DNA of 64,000 bases from Delphinus delphis. Taxonomy: Eukaryota > Chordata > Mammalia > Artiodactyla > Delphinidae. The DNA lies in contig NC_082694.2 of NCBI RefSeq assembly GCF_949987515.2, positions 41,171,951-41,235,950 of the forward strand, read 5' to 3'. The position numbers and the translations under genes were made by a program. How positions within the stretch are numbered: position 1 is the stretch's first letter; every line of letters starts with the position of its first letter. The notes beneath the pieces were generated by a model that did no database searches, was not told the DNA's origin, and worked only from the letters and a program-made list of their open reading frames with translations. This document shows positions 24,464 to 36,035 of the stretch, one piece after another.

Positions 24464-24949
24464 TTACCCTGCTGCACACTCCTCAGGCCCAAATAACACA
24501 CAGGGAGGCTGAGTTAGAGCCCCCTGCTCCTGAGTCCCCTTCACCTTGTCGTCTAGCCTGAAGGTTCTTTTTAAAACCTCAAAAGCCCACAGAGCTCTTT
24601 GGGAGCCATGGGTGGGGTATTGGATGGAGTTAACCAGTAACTGCAGACTGTGGTCTCTGAATGGCTCACCCTGCAACAGCCTCTTGTAGATTTTGACAAG
24701 AACATATTTGGAATTCTCCAATGTGTGCAAAAAGCACACTGAAGCAGTAGGAGACATTCTTCCGGCTTCTTTAGATAAGGTTGAAACAGCCTGAAACCTG
24801 CTCAGATGGTGGTTTGGAATGTGCTGTGAAAACTTTTTCTTACTCGTCAGATCACCTGTCAGCCATAATAACAACACAGGCATTGTTCGCCAGCTGCTTA
24901 ACTCACTTCCTGGAAGGCATTGACCAGATTGTCTTTTCCTCTTAACCAA
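24464..24949 (-). other. 161-codon open reading frame, unrecognised
   Basis: This is the longest open frame in the window. The predicted peptide has mixed composition with basic, hydrophobic and acidic residues and no low-complexity bias, signal peptide, zinc-finger pattern or transmembrane segment that I can see. No family is recognised. No Kozak-type start, splice signals or polyadenylation context support it. The local sequence is less AT-rich than its surroundings, which makes long open frames likelier by chance; among several thousand frames in a window this size one of this length is not surprising. Alternatives are a fragment of a decayed gene copy or a conserved non-coding block. Confidence 0.15.
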
Positions 24950-25449
24950 ATAAATGAGTTAAGTATTTTAAACACATTTGACCAGCAAATAATAATATTA
25001 TGTAATCCTTCAGTTAAAGAATTCCATTCCCTGAATTTAGTAGCTTTGCTTTCATTCTGAGGACGAGATTTGGGGTGGGGATGGGAGGGCAGCAGGGGAA
25101 GGGAAGAGGTCTCCAAGGATACAATTCTAGAAAAAAATTCCCTGAATATATTTTCCCTGAAGTCTTAGGCTAAAAGAATCTTCCTGTGGGAGAAAGGTTC
25201 CCACCATGACGGGGACTCTATAGGCACAAAGCTCTCCAAGGGAGGCCTCTACTTACCACTGAGTGGAGAAGGAGACAAGGAAGTGTGAAGCCTCTTGCTC
25301 CTCTAAGGAGAGGAATGCAGATCGGGCCTCTTTGGGTGGCAAGATGGTTTTCTTATGAAAATGACCTTCTCTGTAAAGCTCTAGTAGTGACTTAATAGCA
25401 ACTCAGTTAAAAATGACATGGGAACACTCAGTACTTCTTTTCTTTGCTA
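24950..25449. other. Unassigned sequence
   Basis: No recognisable repeat or gene. A G-rich patch (tggggtggggatgggagggc, about 25071-25090) contains four G-runs. Confidence 0.45.
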
Positions 25450-25610
25450 GTTACTCTAGTGATAATAGCAGTATTATCAATCTTAGTATAGGGATGAGGA
25501 AATTACGAAGTCAAAAGATCATTGCCTTCAAGGAGTTACACAGCTAAGTGGCTGGTATAGAAACCTATTATCCCTTGGCTCCTGATTCAATCCTCTCTAA
25601 CTGATAATTT
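25450..25610 (-). mobile_element. MIR fragment, antisense
   Basis: gggatgaggaaattacgaag, ggagttacacagctaagtgg and ggctcctgattcaatcc follow the reverse-complement MIR core in order, strongly decayed. Confidence 0.6.
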
Positions 25611-25922
25611 GGCATATCTTCTATTTCCAGACTCTTTCTTTGTTTTTTTAAATAACACCTCCAGCAATCAGAAAAGAGACTCCGTTGTAATGTTAGCAGG
25701 TCATCCAAACTTGGTAGGAGAAAGGCTTGAAGAAACAGTACATCAGTGGTTAGTGGGTTCTGTCTGAATTTCATTTCTCAGTGTCCTTGATTAGCATCTA
25801 CAGTAGAGAACTGCAGAAGGCTGGCTGTACTACTTCTTTATCGATTGACTCTAATTTGACTGTGTCCCAAGGGCATTATAGCTCAATAAAATAGGAATAC
25901 ATCATCCACCATATCCTGATCT
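25611..25922. other. Unassigned sequence
   Basis: No recognisable repeat or gene. Confidence 0.45.
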
Positions 25923-25930
25923 AGAATACC

Positions 25931-26138
25931 CTTTTTTTTTTTTTTCCGGTACGTGGGCCTCTCGCTGTTGTGGCCTCTCCTGTTGCGGAGCCCAGGCTCC
26001 GGACGCGCAGGCTCAGCGGCCATGGCTCACGGGCCCAGTCGCTCCGCGGCATGTGGGATCTTCCCGGACCGGGGCGCGAACCCACGTCCCCTGCATCGGC
26101 AGGCGGACTCTCAACCACTGCGCCACCAGGGAAGCTCA
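25931..26138 (-). mobile_element. CHR-type tRNA-derived SINE, short form, antisense
   Basis: The plus strand opens with a poly-T tract (25932-25945), the reverse of the A-tail, and ends with the reverse complement of the SINE head (ccaccagggaagctc). The body carries gccatggctcacgggccc, typical of the short deleted CHR form. Flanks agaatacc (25923-25930) and agaatacc (26139-26146) form a target-site duplication. The overlapping 60-86-codon frames on both strands are SINE consensus, not genes. Confidence 0.96.
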
Positions 26139-26309
26139 AGAATACCTATTTTTGATAAGAAGTTCAGGTATCAAAAATAAAAAAGCAGCAGGCCCACAGC
26201 TGGAAATTTTGAGTGAACATTATTCACGGGGAAGCCAAGAGAAACACAAAAACACGTGGAGATTTCATCCCTGTTTGTTCCGAGCCTGGCCCCAGGTGAC
26301 AGAGGACAA

Positions 26310-26430
26310 GTAGCCCAGCCTCTCTGCTCTCTTCACCCAGTAAATGCTCCGTTTCTCAGGGTCCTACTCAAAAGCTACCTCCTTCTCAGAACTATCCCCC
26401 TAACTAACCATTCTGGATAGAAGAGGCCTA
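26310..26430 (+). mobile_element. Possible L2 fragment, sense
   Basis: gggtcctactcaaaagctac followed by ctccttctcagaactatccc resembles the L2 block caagacccagctcaaatgtcacctcctc. Confidence 0.5.
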
Positions 26431-27114
26431 TTCTTTTATTTATTTATTTACTTATTGGGTATACTATTTTATTAACATTTAAATTTCACCAGGAGTTCAA
26501 GTATATGCTAGCCATTTGTTCAGATTTTTGAAATAAAGACAAAATGGGCAAACAGCTTTAAGGGTGCGATGTATTTAACACTGCACAATAGATTCACCAA
26601 CTAGACAATCTAAGGGGTGGTATAACTATACACTTAGGAGCACCAAGTATAGGAACAAGCCCGGAATTGGAGGAAAACCCCACCATTCAGGACTGAACAG
26701 AGGTCCTTGGCTGCTGACAGAATCTCCCCTTGACTTCGGACTTGAGACAAACCGAGGGAGTCTGTCAGTACACAAAAACCACTGTCTTCAGACAAACAGT
26801 AACAGGATAGAATGACCAGAGCCAATTCAGGTTGGGAGGACAGTCAGGGCTGGCTGGAGGCTGGAAATGTTGCAGCTGAAATCCAGGATCGGCAGATGAG
26901 AGCAGCCATCTTCTAAAAATCGCTGATTTCTACACAAGTTCCTAAGATGCTTTTCCCAAACAGGGAAGGGGCCTATTCTTATCTTTCACTTCTGAAGCAG
27001 GATTTGTCACTAACACTGATGTAATATATTCACTTCACTGCATCTTGTATGGTATTGATGTGTGTATGTGTATCTGTCTTATCACCCAAAGTGGAAAAAA
27101 CAAAACAAAACAAA
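26431..27114. other. Unassigned sequence with a short (TTTA)n tract
   Basis: A TTTA-type tract lies at about 26434-26450. The rest, including a CpG-bearing part at 26650-26760, is not recognised. Confidence 0.45.
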
Positions 27115-27340
27115 CCATGTATCTTGGAGTGAGGAACTCCAGACCTTAGGGGCCATCTGTCATTGCATGTCCTTAAGCAAGTTGCCTAACCTCTCCAAGA
27201 CTCAGTTTCCGCACCTGAATAATGAGGGTATTGCTCATCACCAGTGTCTATAAAGATTCAAGAAGGTATAAATGCATCAAGTGCTGAGCAAGGGCACTGA
27301 CAGGGAAGAGACTGTCAGTGAGTGTTGGTTTCTTTCCCTT
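27115..27340 (+). mobile_element. MIR SINE, sense
   Basis: ccttaagcaagttgcctaac, ctctccaagactcagtttcc, gcacctgaataatgaggg, and the 3' block aaatgcatcaagtgctgagc follow MIR from the core to the tail. Confidence 0.9.
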
Positions 27341-27668
27341 TCTCGTAACAAGATTATAAACTCCCAGACTAGGATCACATCTTACATGTCAGCACAGCCT
27401 TGAAAGAGGCAGTGACTTCAAATATTTGTGGAATTCATATTTTGAATAATAATGAGAGAAGTATAAAGAGGTAGAAGGCCAAAATAACAAGTGCAACTGA
27501 AAGAAACTGAAATTTGGACACATGATAGTCTTGTTTATTTCAGAAACTACGAGTAAATAATTCCTGGTGGCTGCTGGAGGAGAAGAGGGAAATGATAGTT
27601 CCATGTGGATAAGGATTATAGGGCAAGCTTTTGATATGGAGGCTACATGAATATGAAAGAGGGCAAAT
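27341..27668. other. Unassigned sequence
   Basis: No recognisable repeat or gene. Confidence 0.45.
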
Positions 27669-28022
27669 GGGGCTTCCCTGGTGGCGCAGTGGTTGGGAAT
27701 CCGCCTGCCAATGCAGGGGACACGGGTTCGAGCCCTGGTCCGGGAGGATCCCACATGCCACAGAGCAACTAAACCCATGTGCCACAACTTCGGAGCCTGC
27801 GCTCTAGAGCCTGTGAGTGACAACTACTGAGCCCGCGTGCCACAACTGCTGAAGCCCGCGTGCCTGGAGCCCGTGCTCCGCAACAGGAGAGGCCGCTGCG
27901 ATGAGAAGCCCGCGCACCGCAATGAAGAGTGGCCCCCGCTCGCCGCAACTAGGGAGAGCCCGCGTGCAGCAATGAAGACCCAACACAGCCAAAAAATAAA
28001 AATAAATAAATAAATATTAAAA
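27669..28022 (+). mobile_element. CHR-type tRNA-derived SINE, long form, sense
   Basis: Head ggggcttccctggtggcgca with intact pol III A box (tggcgcagtgg) and B box (ggttcgagccc, a match to the tRNA B box). The tRNA-unrelated body has the long-form blocks (acaactactgagcccgcgtg; ccgtgctccgcaacaggag; agtggcccccgctcgccgc) and ends in aaaataaataaataaat. At about 350 bp it is the long CHR form, older than the short form. No clear target-site duplication remains. Minus-strand frames up to 144 codons here are SINE-derived. Confidence 0.95.
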
Positions 28023-28159
28023 AAAAGGTCCAGTGGCCGGAGAATCAGGCATGGAGAAAGGATGGGCAAGGTGGCAGGGAATGCTAGGGTTCCAAAGCGA
28101 TAAAAATCTAAAATAACCCAACTCTATTGTGTTTCCTTTGAAAAAGAGACTATAATTTG

Positions 28160-28465
28160 TTATAAAAAACTGGAAACAGACTCACAGACATAGAAAACAA
28201 ACTTATGGTTACCAAACGGGGAAAGGAGGGGGAGGGATAAATTAGGAGTATGGGATTAACAGATACACACCACTACATATAAAATATATAAACAACAAGG
28301 ACTTACTATATAGCACAGGGAACTATATTCAATATCTTATAATAACCTATAATGGTAGAGAATCTGAAAAAGAATATATATGTGTATCACTTTGCTGTAC
28401 ATCTGAATCTAACACAAAATTGTAAATCAACTACGATTCAATAAATAAATAGAAATTAAAATTTA
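28160..28465 (+). mobile_element. L1 3' UTR fragment (cetartiodactyl type), sense
   Basis: cttatggttaccaaacgggg, gggagggataaattaggagt, aaacaacaaggacttactat, agcacagggaactatattca, atcactttgctgtacatctg and a final atttgtaaatcaactacg-like block match the L1 3' UTR common in cetartiodactyl genomes, in the right order. It is a 5'-truncated copy ending in an A-rich tail. The 138-base gap after the SINE is unassigned. Confidence 0.9.
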
Positions 28466-29099
28466 TTTTGAAACAGCATGAAGTGCCACAAAATCAGGGG
28501 AAAGAACTTTTTAATGACATGTCTCCTTTGTGACCAGGTAATATCTTCCGAACTAAAATGCAAAGAGCTTCATTCAACCCCCAAATCTGGCTAGGGCACG
28601 TCTGGAATCACTGAAAATTAAAATAGACTAATCATACTAGATTTTCCTTAGCGGGTTTGTGGCGTTGGAGTAAGAACTGTTTCCAGCTCAAGGGAAAAAC
28701 AAATTTAAACCTTGAAAAATGCATCCTCTTGCAATCTTTTTTCCTTTTTAATTTGGGAAAAAGAAGAAGAACCAAAGAGCTTGGAGATACTTAAGCTCAC
28801 AAAACGTGTCAGTGACAAAACCTAATAAATACTATCACCTCATATCTGGATTCCACCTTAGAAATGCACTATTGAAACATTTCAGTGTTTTGTTGGAATC
28901 TTCCATAACGACACCCCTCCATAGATCATGTTATATCCCCACCACCTCCCTTGTGAAAAAAAAAAATCACATTGATAAGCACACACTCAACTCACTCCTA
29001 AGCATCCCGCATGTTAATTTCTCAACAACACAAATTTAATTCGTCTCAGCATTATTCTCCTGTGGTGCGTACCCCTCCACATAAACAAAATGGGGATTC
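28466..29099. other. Unassigned sequence
   Basis: No recognisable repeat or gene. It leads into the X-box palindrome. Confidence 0.45.
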
Positions 29100-29113
29100 G
29101 TTGCCATGGCAAC
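29100..29113. promoter_or_regulatory. Perfect RFX X-box palindrome
   Basis: gttgccatggcaac is a 14-bp perfect palindrome identical to the ideal binding site of RFX family factors (consensus GTnRCC n0-3 RGYAAC). Both half-sites are intact. RFX1-3 sites act in promoters and enhancers of ciliary and other genes. No CpG island or exon is visible within several hundred bases, so a distal enhancer-type site is likelier than a promoter. Occupancy is inference. Confidence 0.65.
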
Positions 29114-30849
29114 AGAATGTGACTTTGATCAGCTTCAATGATCATTGGCAGTCACATGCCTTTGATAGATACCAAATTGTGAGTAAGGTTTGATTATTCA
29201 ATTTTTCAGTCTCTGATTCTATACGAGGCTACTCCCATTTGCCAGAAGGAGTTGAGGGGGGAAAAAAAGAAACAAAACAAAAAACTATATGATAGATGTA
29301 CTTTTGAGACAACAGAGTAAAGTGCTTAGGGAATATAAAACCGATGAGGTAGTGAGTACCTTGAGACTGACTTTGGTTCACCTTCTGTATAATCTGGGGC
29401 GTGTGCCCTGCCCAGCCACCAGGAAGGAGAGGCTGTTTCCCTTTTCCTTTCGTGGCAGATGTAGGTGATATTTAAGGTTGTGTGTGCAGGTGTTTTGGGG
29501 GTTGATTTGTGTGGGAAGAGGAGAGGTGGTAGCCTGTAGCTTGACAGAAGAGGAGGAAAAAAAATCTGAACAATGTGTTGAAAAAGACTACAGTCTGAGC
29601 TGCACAGGACCAGCTGTTTTTGCTAATTAGAATAACAAAAATAGCACATGCTAAAATGTTTTTCTTTTTTTTTTTTTTTTCTCAAAAGCAATGAATGCTC
29701 TAGGAACTATAAGGAATGAGCTTTAAAATCCATTTAAATGGAGGAACATTTCAGGAACCATATGGGGAAAGAACTGAAAGGGAGAAGGAGAGAGAGTAGG
29801 GAGATAACATTTGATTTTCAGCTGAATTTTTTTGAAGGATGATAAATTGGGGCTATTTTTCCTTTTTCTTAGCATTTAATAGGAAATGTTTTCATCATAT
29901 CTATATTTCACAAAAACGCCTCTGCTTCTGTATTTTACAGGAAGGTGGTATGTAAGCACCATGCCCACTCCAAACCAAGGGAGGGTGGGCGCTGAAAAGA
30001 GGTGCATATGCTCTATCGTACATATTGCATGTCTCATCTCCTTCCTTACGTTTTCTCTGAAGCAGTAAAGAATAATTCAAAAACTCCGAATATAGGAATA
30101 ACATTTGTGACAACAACAACATTCTGGACATCTGCACTGTTAGAGTACTTATAATAAAGTCACATGGCCATGGGGAAATTTCACAGAATTACAATCACAG
30201 TAATTTGCCAAGGTGTATAACTAGTTTGTTTTCAGCTGTTCTTCTCATGAATAATTATCAAGCAGGAATATCCTAAAGCTAGTGCAAGCTGTCACTTAAC
30301 CAAAATATTCAATATTTAACATCGAATTTGGAATTTCATACGTGAAAATAATTACTGTAAAAGCAAAATAATATACATGTGTATATTTGCATGCCTAAGT
30401 GCGCACAGCTACACGTTAAAATTCAGATCCCAAAGCATCCTTACCAAATGAAAGCATGTCTTGAAAGTTGAGGAGGAGTAGAAGAGATCTAAGCGCAAGG
30501 AAATCTCAGCCATTTTCAAGTACAGCTCGGTCTTCAGTGCTTTAAGGACTGCCTCTCAATGCAAAGTGGAAAATGCAAACCAGCCTCTGCATATTGATGG
30601 TAGCTGATTACAATTGGGTTAGAATCTTTATTAGAGTTTTTAAATGTTTGAAAACAAATACTATATAATGGGTAACAAGTTATGTTTTTAAATTAATACA
30701 AGTGCATCACTAAACATTTTAGCGTTAATTTCTGGAGTGAATATCAGGGTTCAATCTTAAGTATTTTCTAAAAATCTTTACCCTTCTAGTGAGAATGTGA
30801 GAAGACTGTCGTTTTTTGTAATGCACATCACCACACTATTAAACATGGT
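29114..30849. other. Unassigned sequence
   Basis: About 1.7 kb without a recognised repeat, apart from a T-run at about 29663-29680 and a purine-rich patch near 29775-29800. ORFs are below 80 codons. Confidence 0.45.
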
Positions 30850-30862
30850 TTATATATATATA

Positions 30863-30910
<48 letters not shown>

Positions 30911-30912
30911 AA
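30850..30912. repeat. Compound (TA)n(TG)n(TA)n microsatellite
   Basis: TA repeats, then (TG) repeats at about 30863-30878, then TA repeats broken by one tac. Sixty-three bases of almost pure alternating purine-pyrimidine. Confidence 0.95.
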
Positions 30913-31799
30913 ATTTCTAGTACCTCTCTAAAAATTATTTGCCTAGAGCAAACGGAGATTTTGTTCTTAGCTTCAGAAACCTATAAGTGTATCGTGAGTT
31001 TATAAAATGGGTACTTTAAGTTGTTGGAACAATTCTAGTGTATATTAAGGACTTTTGTTTTACTGTTTGCTTTGTCATTAGTAGAAAACTTCTCAGTAAT
31101 ACAGCTTAAGAATTTTTTCACTTGAATAAAAGATAAATGATATTGGGGAAGAAACTGAAACATGAAAAGCAAATCTAGCTAACTGAATTGTGGGTAATAG
31201 GTAGAAATTCCTTTGGGGGATAAATAATATTTTCACTTGGATAACACCATTTGGTTCTCGGAATAGATTACTAGTTTCCCCAAAACTTTAGGGAAATAAT
31301 TCTACTTTGTCTCTCTTATGATTTATTTTAATCCCACCTATATGAAATAGATAAAAGAAATATATTCATTAAAACCAGGACTCATTGCAAATATAACAAA
31401 GGTATAAAATGGCTTCCACTTTAACTTGTAAATTGTCACAAGTTTTCAGATAGTTACATGACTTTTGAGCATGAAAGCAGCTAATTCTAGTGAAGAGAAT
31501 ATTAGTTTGGAAATCAAAAATAGGATTAGTTACCCAACTAGGCATATCAGGGATTCCTCAAGATTTATGACAAATCCAATTTATGCCTTAGTTTTCCCAT
31601 CACTAGAAATGTAACCATTTGGCACAATAAGAAAGATACTATTACTACTGCAAAAAGAGCATGTTAAAATAAGTAGGTTTCCTTGATCACAACCGAAATA
31701 CATGAGTGATAACCTAAAGCAGGCAAAAAGTTGATCAGCCAATGCTGAAAACAGAAATGGTTTATTTATACACACAGTTACTTTAACCACTGCATCACA
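30913..31799. other. Unassigned AT-rich sequence
   Basis: No recognisable repeat or gene. Confidence 0.45.
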
Positions 31800-32310
31800 C
31801 ACGTTACCTGTACATGATTGGCAGATCAAAAGAACCAGTCTTCAAACTCTGTGCTCCTTCCTCTTTCTCTCTCTCTCCCATCTTTACTTGCCTAGCTGAT
31901 TTTAATTGCTCTAATATCGATTTTCCCACCATCCAGCTGTCCTCATTCCAATCCACCATCCACGCAGATGGGGCTCTCATAAACCTCTTCAGTTTAATCA
32001 CCTACACCCTATCGCCACTTCCTGCTTTTCCTTTTGCCTAGGATGCCCTGACCTCTCTACCCAGCCTCTGAACATCTATTTATACCACAAGATTCACTTC
32101 TCTGTATCCATCTTCTCTGTACAGCCTTTCCAATCTTCCAAGGTGAAATGTAGTTTTGACTCTGTTGTACTACAGACCTCTCAACCTAACTCTGTTATAG
32201 TCCTAACCAAAATACTCTGGAGTGAAAGCCATTTCTTATTTCTACTAACTATTGGCCATATTTTTTAAAATGCACATAGTAGGTGTTGAATTTAATTAAT
32301 CGATAAGAAA
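31800..32310 (+). mobile_element. L2 LINE 3' region, sense
   Basis: A pyrimidine-rich 5' part, then tgccctgacctctctaccc, cctctgaacatctatttat, gattcacttctctgtatcc and a 3' end aatgcacatagtaggtgttg matching the L2 tail gcctggcacatagtaggtgctc. Confidence 0.65.
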
Positions 32311-33944
32311 ATTGGTCCCAGGGTTTGCTGGAGTAAGTGAAAGTACTCCCAACAAATGCACTCATTATTTATAACCATTAAATGTAGATAGTAGAAGATT
32401 TCTGGTATAAAATGGCATCTGGCCACCATCCCCTGGCACTGACTCTCCCAATCGTCAATAACATACATATGAAAATAAAAAAACTCTAAGACAGAAAACT
32501 AAGACTGACAGGAAACCCAGTGCCAGAAATCTGGGAAAAATTTAGAGTGATTATAAGGCTGATGCATCAGGAGTGAGAAGACAGTCGGTAGCCAATCCAA
32601 GCATCACCTCATGAAACAGAAAAGTCCACCTCCTTGAAAGAGCAGTAGGTTTTCTTTTTTTAAGCTCCCATTGTCTGTTGCACAGCTCAGCTCAGAGATT
32701 TGGATCCCTTAATAAACAGGAAACTGAGCAGCCATTCTGTTCAAAATGGGTGCTGATTTTCAGGCAGACAGAATATTATACTCCCTTCCTGTCCACTCAT
32801 ATTTTTATCCTATTCAGATAGAAAAACACTCTCAGAAAATAACAGTTGAGGAAAAGAGGTAAGAGGATAATTACAGCACATTGCATCCTGGGAGATGCAA
32901 ATGAAGTATGCTAGAAAGAACTGGAAGAGTACTGCCCTCAGTGAATCCTGAAGGTTATGGTTTCAATTCATTCCGTTATTTTTGGTGGGTGGTGGGGTAG
33001 TAGACGAGGCCCCCTCAGCGGAGCAGAACCACACCACGTGGATGCTCACTGGCACTGGAAATTAAGAAGGAAAATGAACACATTAAGTTATCCAATGGTA
33101 AGTGAAGAAAGGTGCAAGGAGGAAAAATGGAAAGCAATGAATCTGGAGAAAAGTTCTCATGTGAGTGAATGTAAGAGAGATAAAACAACAGGGACCTGTG
33201 GTTAAATATGGTAAAACAAGCAAAGGAAGTATCACTCAGAAGTTTTAGATATTTCTCTCTCTTATAAAAACCAGGAAATAATTGTAGGAAATTGCTAGCC
33301 ATCCTCAATATACCATAAAAATAAAGAACAATTTGAGGCAAAAGAAAAAGAAGGTGGGAAGACAAGACTACTAAAACATGAATTAAAATTAAAAACCTCA
33401 TGAATAGGGAAGTTGGGATATACAATCTAGTGATGAGCCCTGAAATAATTAAACCGTGTAAGTGTTAGCCCTACCTAGCTGTGGCAAATATGTTTTCAAA
33501 TCTGAATGCAAATTTCAAAAATAATTCTTACAAAAGAATATATCTGAAATAAAAATAATTTAATAATATCAATCTAAGTCCAACACCCCTTTTGATAGGA
33601 ACAAGCAGGGTGTGGGGGATAGGGAAGGGACTATAAAAGCATTCGTTATGGATAAACAAAAGATATTGTTTCTTTCTATACTTCAGTATTTGGAAAAATC
33701 GAAGTTGGATGTTTTGGAAAATGGCTAGAATAAGTATCATGATATCTGCTTTCCTAGTCACTAGAGAAGGTGAAAGCCTAATTTATTAAAACAATAGCAA
33801 CCAAAACAAAGGGAACAAAAAATATAGAAATCCAAAAGTTGAAGGAAATAAAAGAAAACATAAAAAGGAAGATAATCGTAAAAAGAGTTAAGAACAAATT
33901 TATCAGTTTTGAAAAAATTGGAAATACCTGGTAAACGACCAGAT
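32311..33944 (+). other. A-rich sequence, possibly 5' part of an old L1
   Basis: No firm match, but the strong A bias on the plus strand and the L1 endonuclease-region fossil right after it suggest a decayed L1 upstream segment. The 136-codon minus-strand frame (33015-33425) is rich in Leu, Phe and Ser, as expected from reading an A-rich strand backwards, and is not considered a gene. Confidence 0.35.
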
Positions 33945-34480
33945 TGAGTGAAAAGACACACTCTATGTGCTGCTACTACGATATCTCTAATTTGGAAGTG
34001 CAGGTAAACGTTAAAAATAAAAGAGTGAGTAGAGATTTTTCAAGCAAATACAAATTAAATGAAAGTAGAGGTGGCAATGCTAACTCTGGACGATTCAGGT
34101 TTTAAGGCAGGAAGCATAAAACAGGATAAAAGAAAACTGTTTTATATTGATAAAAATTATGACAATAAAAATATAGCAGCCATGAACCTTTATGTGTCAA
34201 ATAATAAAACATTCAAATGTATTACGGTAAAACTGGCAGACAAACATAAAATGAAAAAGGAGAAGAAACAAGTTTTCACAACAGATTTTAATACATCTTG
34301 GATGACCATGAAGACTTTGAGAACATGGAGAATTGGGCTATTATAATTAAAATAACAGTAACACAGAATTGATAATATAGTTAATAATAAGATATGTATT
34401 GAGCTGCCTACTCTAAAAGCAGAATTTGCTTTTGAAGAATTCATGTATGGTATATTTAAAAATTGATAAGATACTATCTC
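33945..34480 (+). pseudogene. L1 ORF2 endonuclease-region fossil, sense
   Basis: Aligned by eye, the order aaaaataaaagagtgagtag, gaggtggcaatgctaactct, aggataaaagaaaactgttt, tatagcagccatgaaccttt, and aactggcagacaaacataa follows the ORF2 endonuclease domain of old mammalian L1. A 95-codon frame (34059-34346) survives from it, but stops and indels interrupt the rest, so it is a dead fragment. Confidence 0.75.
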
Positions 34481-34566
34481 ATGGGGGGAAGCTCAATAAA
34501 TTTAATAATTTATTAATTAATAAATAAGCAGAAGCAGAAATAATACAGAAAAGTGTGGGTAAGAGT

Positions 34567-34650
34567 ATGTGTGTATATATACATATTCATATACATACAA
34601 ACATACATACATACACATACATACCTACACACATATATATCCTAAAATAT
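34567..34650. repeat. (CATA)n / (TA)n simple repeat
   Basis: acatacatacatacacatac and flanking ATA/ACA repeats, imperfect over about 80 bases. Confidence 0.9.
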
Positions 34651-34689
34651 AAGTTAATATTACCACATTTTATGATGTCTCAGTCTTGC

Positions 34690-34870
34690 TTTAAAATATT
34701 GTAGGAAAAAAAGGTTGGGGGCACAGGTAAAACAAGTATGGCAAAATGTTGATAACTGTTGAAGTCTGGTGATAGGTATATAGGAGTTGATTAAATTATG
34801 CTCTTTACATTGTATATATGTGAAATTTCACATAATATAAATGCTTCTAAAATTACCACATATTATATCT
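34690..34870 (+). pseudogene. L1 3' UTR end, sense
   Basis: gttgataactgttgaagtct, ggtgataggtatataggag, and tgtgaaatttcacataatat follow the 3' terminal block of old L1 (tgatgggtatatgggggttcat, then tttgaaattttccataat). Confidence 0.7.
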
Positions 34871-35179
34871 GAAGATTGCTTAAAAACCTGAAAACTAGAG
34901 GCAAATTCATACTCCTAAATGTTATCAACAACAACAACAAAAAAAAAAACCTAAAAAAACAGAAAGAAGAAAATATTAAGGATAGAACTAGAAATGTTTA
35001 AAAAGCCAAAAATACACTAAAATTAATAATTTTAAGAATTAGTTTCTGTAAAAATCATCAGAGTAAACATTCAACAAACTCAATCAAGAAAGAAGAGGCA
35101 AGTGCCAAAACTTAAATAAGTAATGATAATAATGGGATAATTTTCTTTTAATATTAAAAAGAAAAACTACCAAAAAGAG
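34871..35179. other. A-rich remnant
   Basis: Strongly A-rich with L1-like wording but no specific match. Contains an (AAC)n patch at about 34926-34940. Confidence 0.35.
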
Positions 35180-35260
35180 AAGCTGCAAGAGAAATCAACC
35201 CTGCAAGCACCTTGATCTCCAGCCTCCAGAACTGTGAGAAAATAAATTTTTGTTCTTTAA
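35180..35260 (+). mobile_element. MaLR-like LTR 3' fragment, sense
   Basis: aagcaccttgatctccagcc, tccagaactgtgagaaaata, aatttttgttcttta is the recognisable 3' part of a MaLR-type LTR. The same motif recurs at 54043-54118. Confidence 0.7.
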
Positions 35261-35559
35261 GGAAAAAAAAGAAAAGAAAAAGAAACTATAAAAGCATTAA
35301 TAATTAATTATAAAGAAAAAAGAAACCATAATCTAGAGAAAAATCTGATGAATATTTAACATTTCATGGTAGACTAGTACCATCTAAGCATTAAAACAAT
35401 GGAATGAATTAAAAACTAAAAATCTTGATGGATTTATTTAATGATAAAATTTATACCTATTCATGAAAAATGATCAAAAACAAAGTTAAAATTTAGACAA
35501 ACATGAGGACTTGAATTAGAACAGTGATAAGGATGGAGAGAAAAAAGATTCAAGAAATA
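35261..35559. other. A-rich remnant
   Basis: A-rich, no specific match; possibly L1. Confidence 0.35.
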
Positions 35560-36035
35560 TATTTAAAATAAAAATGGGGAAAAGAATTTATTATCATTTA
35601 AAAATGGGATGATACTGATGCCACAACTAAGATAGAGAACATAGGTATACAGGGAAGATGACAAGTTCAAATTCAGACTTGTCGATTTCAAGATTCATCT
35701 AAACCTCCAGTTGGTAAGCCATTGGATTTGTAATTCTAAAACCCAGGGAAGAATTTCAGAGCTAGTGAGATAGTATAGGGAGTCATCAGCCCGGGCACAA
35801 TAGCTGTAAGCATGAAAGTCAGTAAAAGCATCCAGAAAGACAGGGTAGAACAAGAAGAGTAGAGGGTGGGAGTTTTAAAACTGGAGAAAACTCTCTTTTA
35901 ATGTCACAACTATAGAAGTGAATGAAGAAAACCAAGAACGAGAGCTGAAAAAGAACAAGGAGAGAGTATTGTAGAAGTCAAAGGAGTTGAGATCAAATGG
36001 AAGGTCAGGAAGCTGACTAGGAAGAGACTGATATC
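35560..36035 (-). mobile_element. L2/L1ME-type ancient LINE fragment, antisense
   Basis: gggagtcatcagcccgggc and ttgtagaagtcaaaggagtt, gagatcaaatggaagg follow blocks of the antisense L2/L1ME-like consensus (gggagtcatcagc..., gtcaagtaagatgagg). Decay is heavy, and the class is not resolved. Confidence 0.45.

Noticed and set aside
25921..26313. Overlapping ORFs of 60-86 codons on both strands
   Set aside because: They lie in a CHR SINE, and the same peptide blocks recur at the SINEs at 43.8, 45.9 and 62.8 kb.
27389..27992. Minus-strand ORFs of up to 144 codons
   Set aside because: Their coding-like part is the reverse strand of the long CHR SINE at 27669-28022; the remainder is unremarkable.
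33015..33425. 136-codon minus-strand ORF with hydrophobic stretches, like a membrane protein
   Set aside because: Antisense reading of A-rich DNA gives Phe/Leu/Ser-rich peptides. The context is L1-like.
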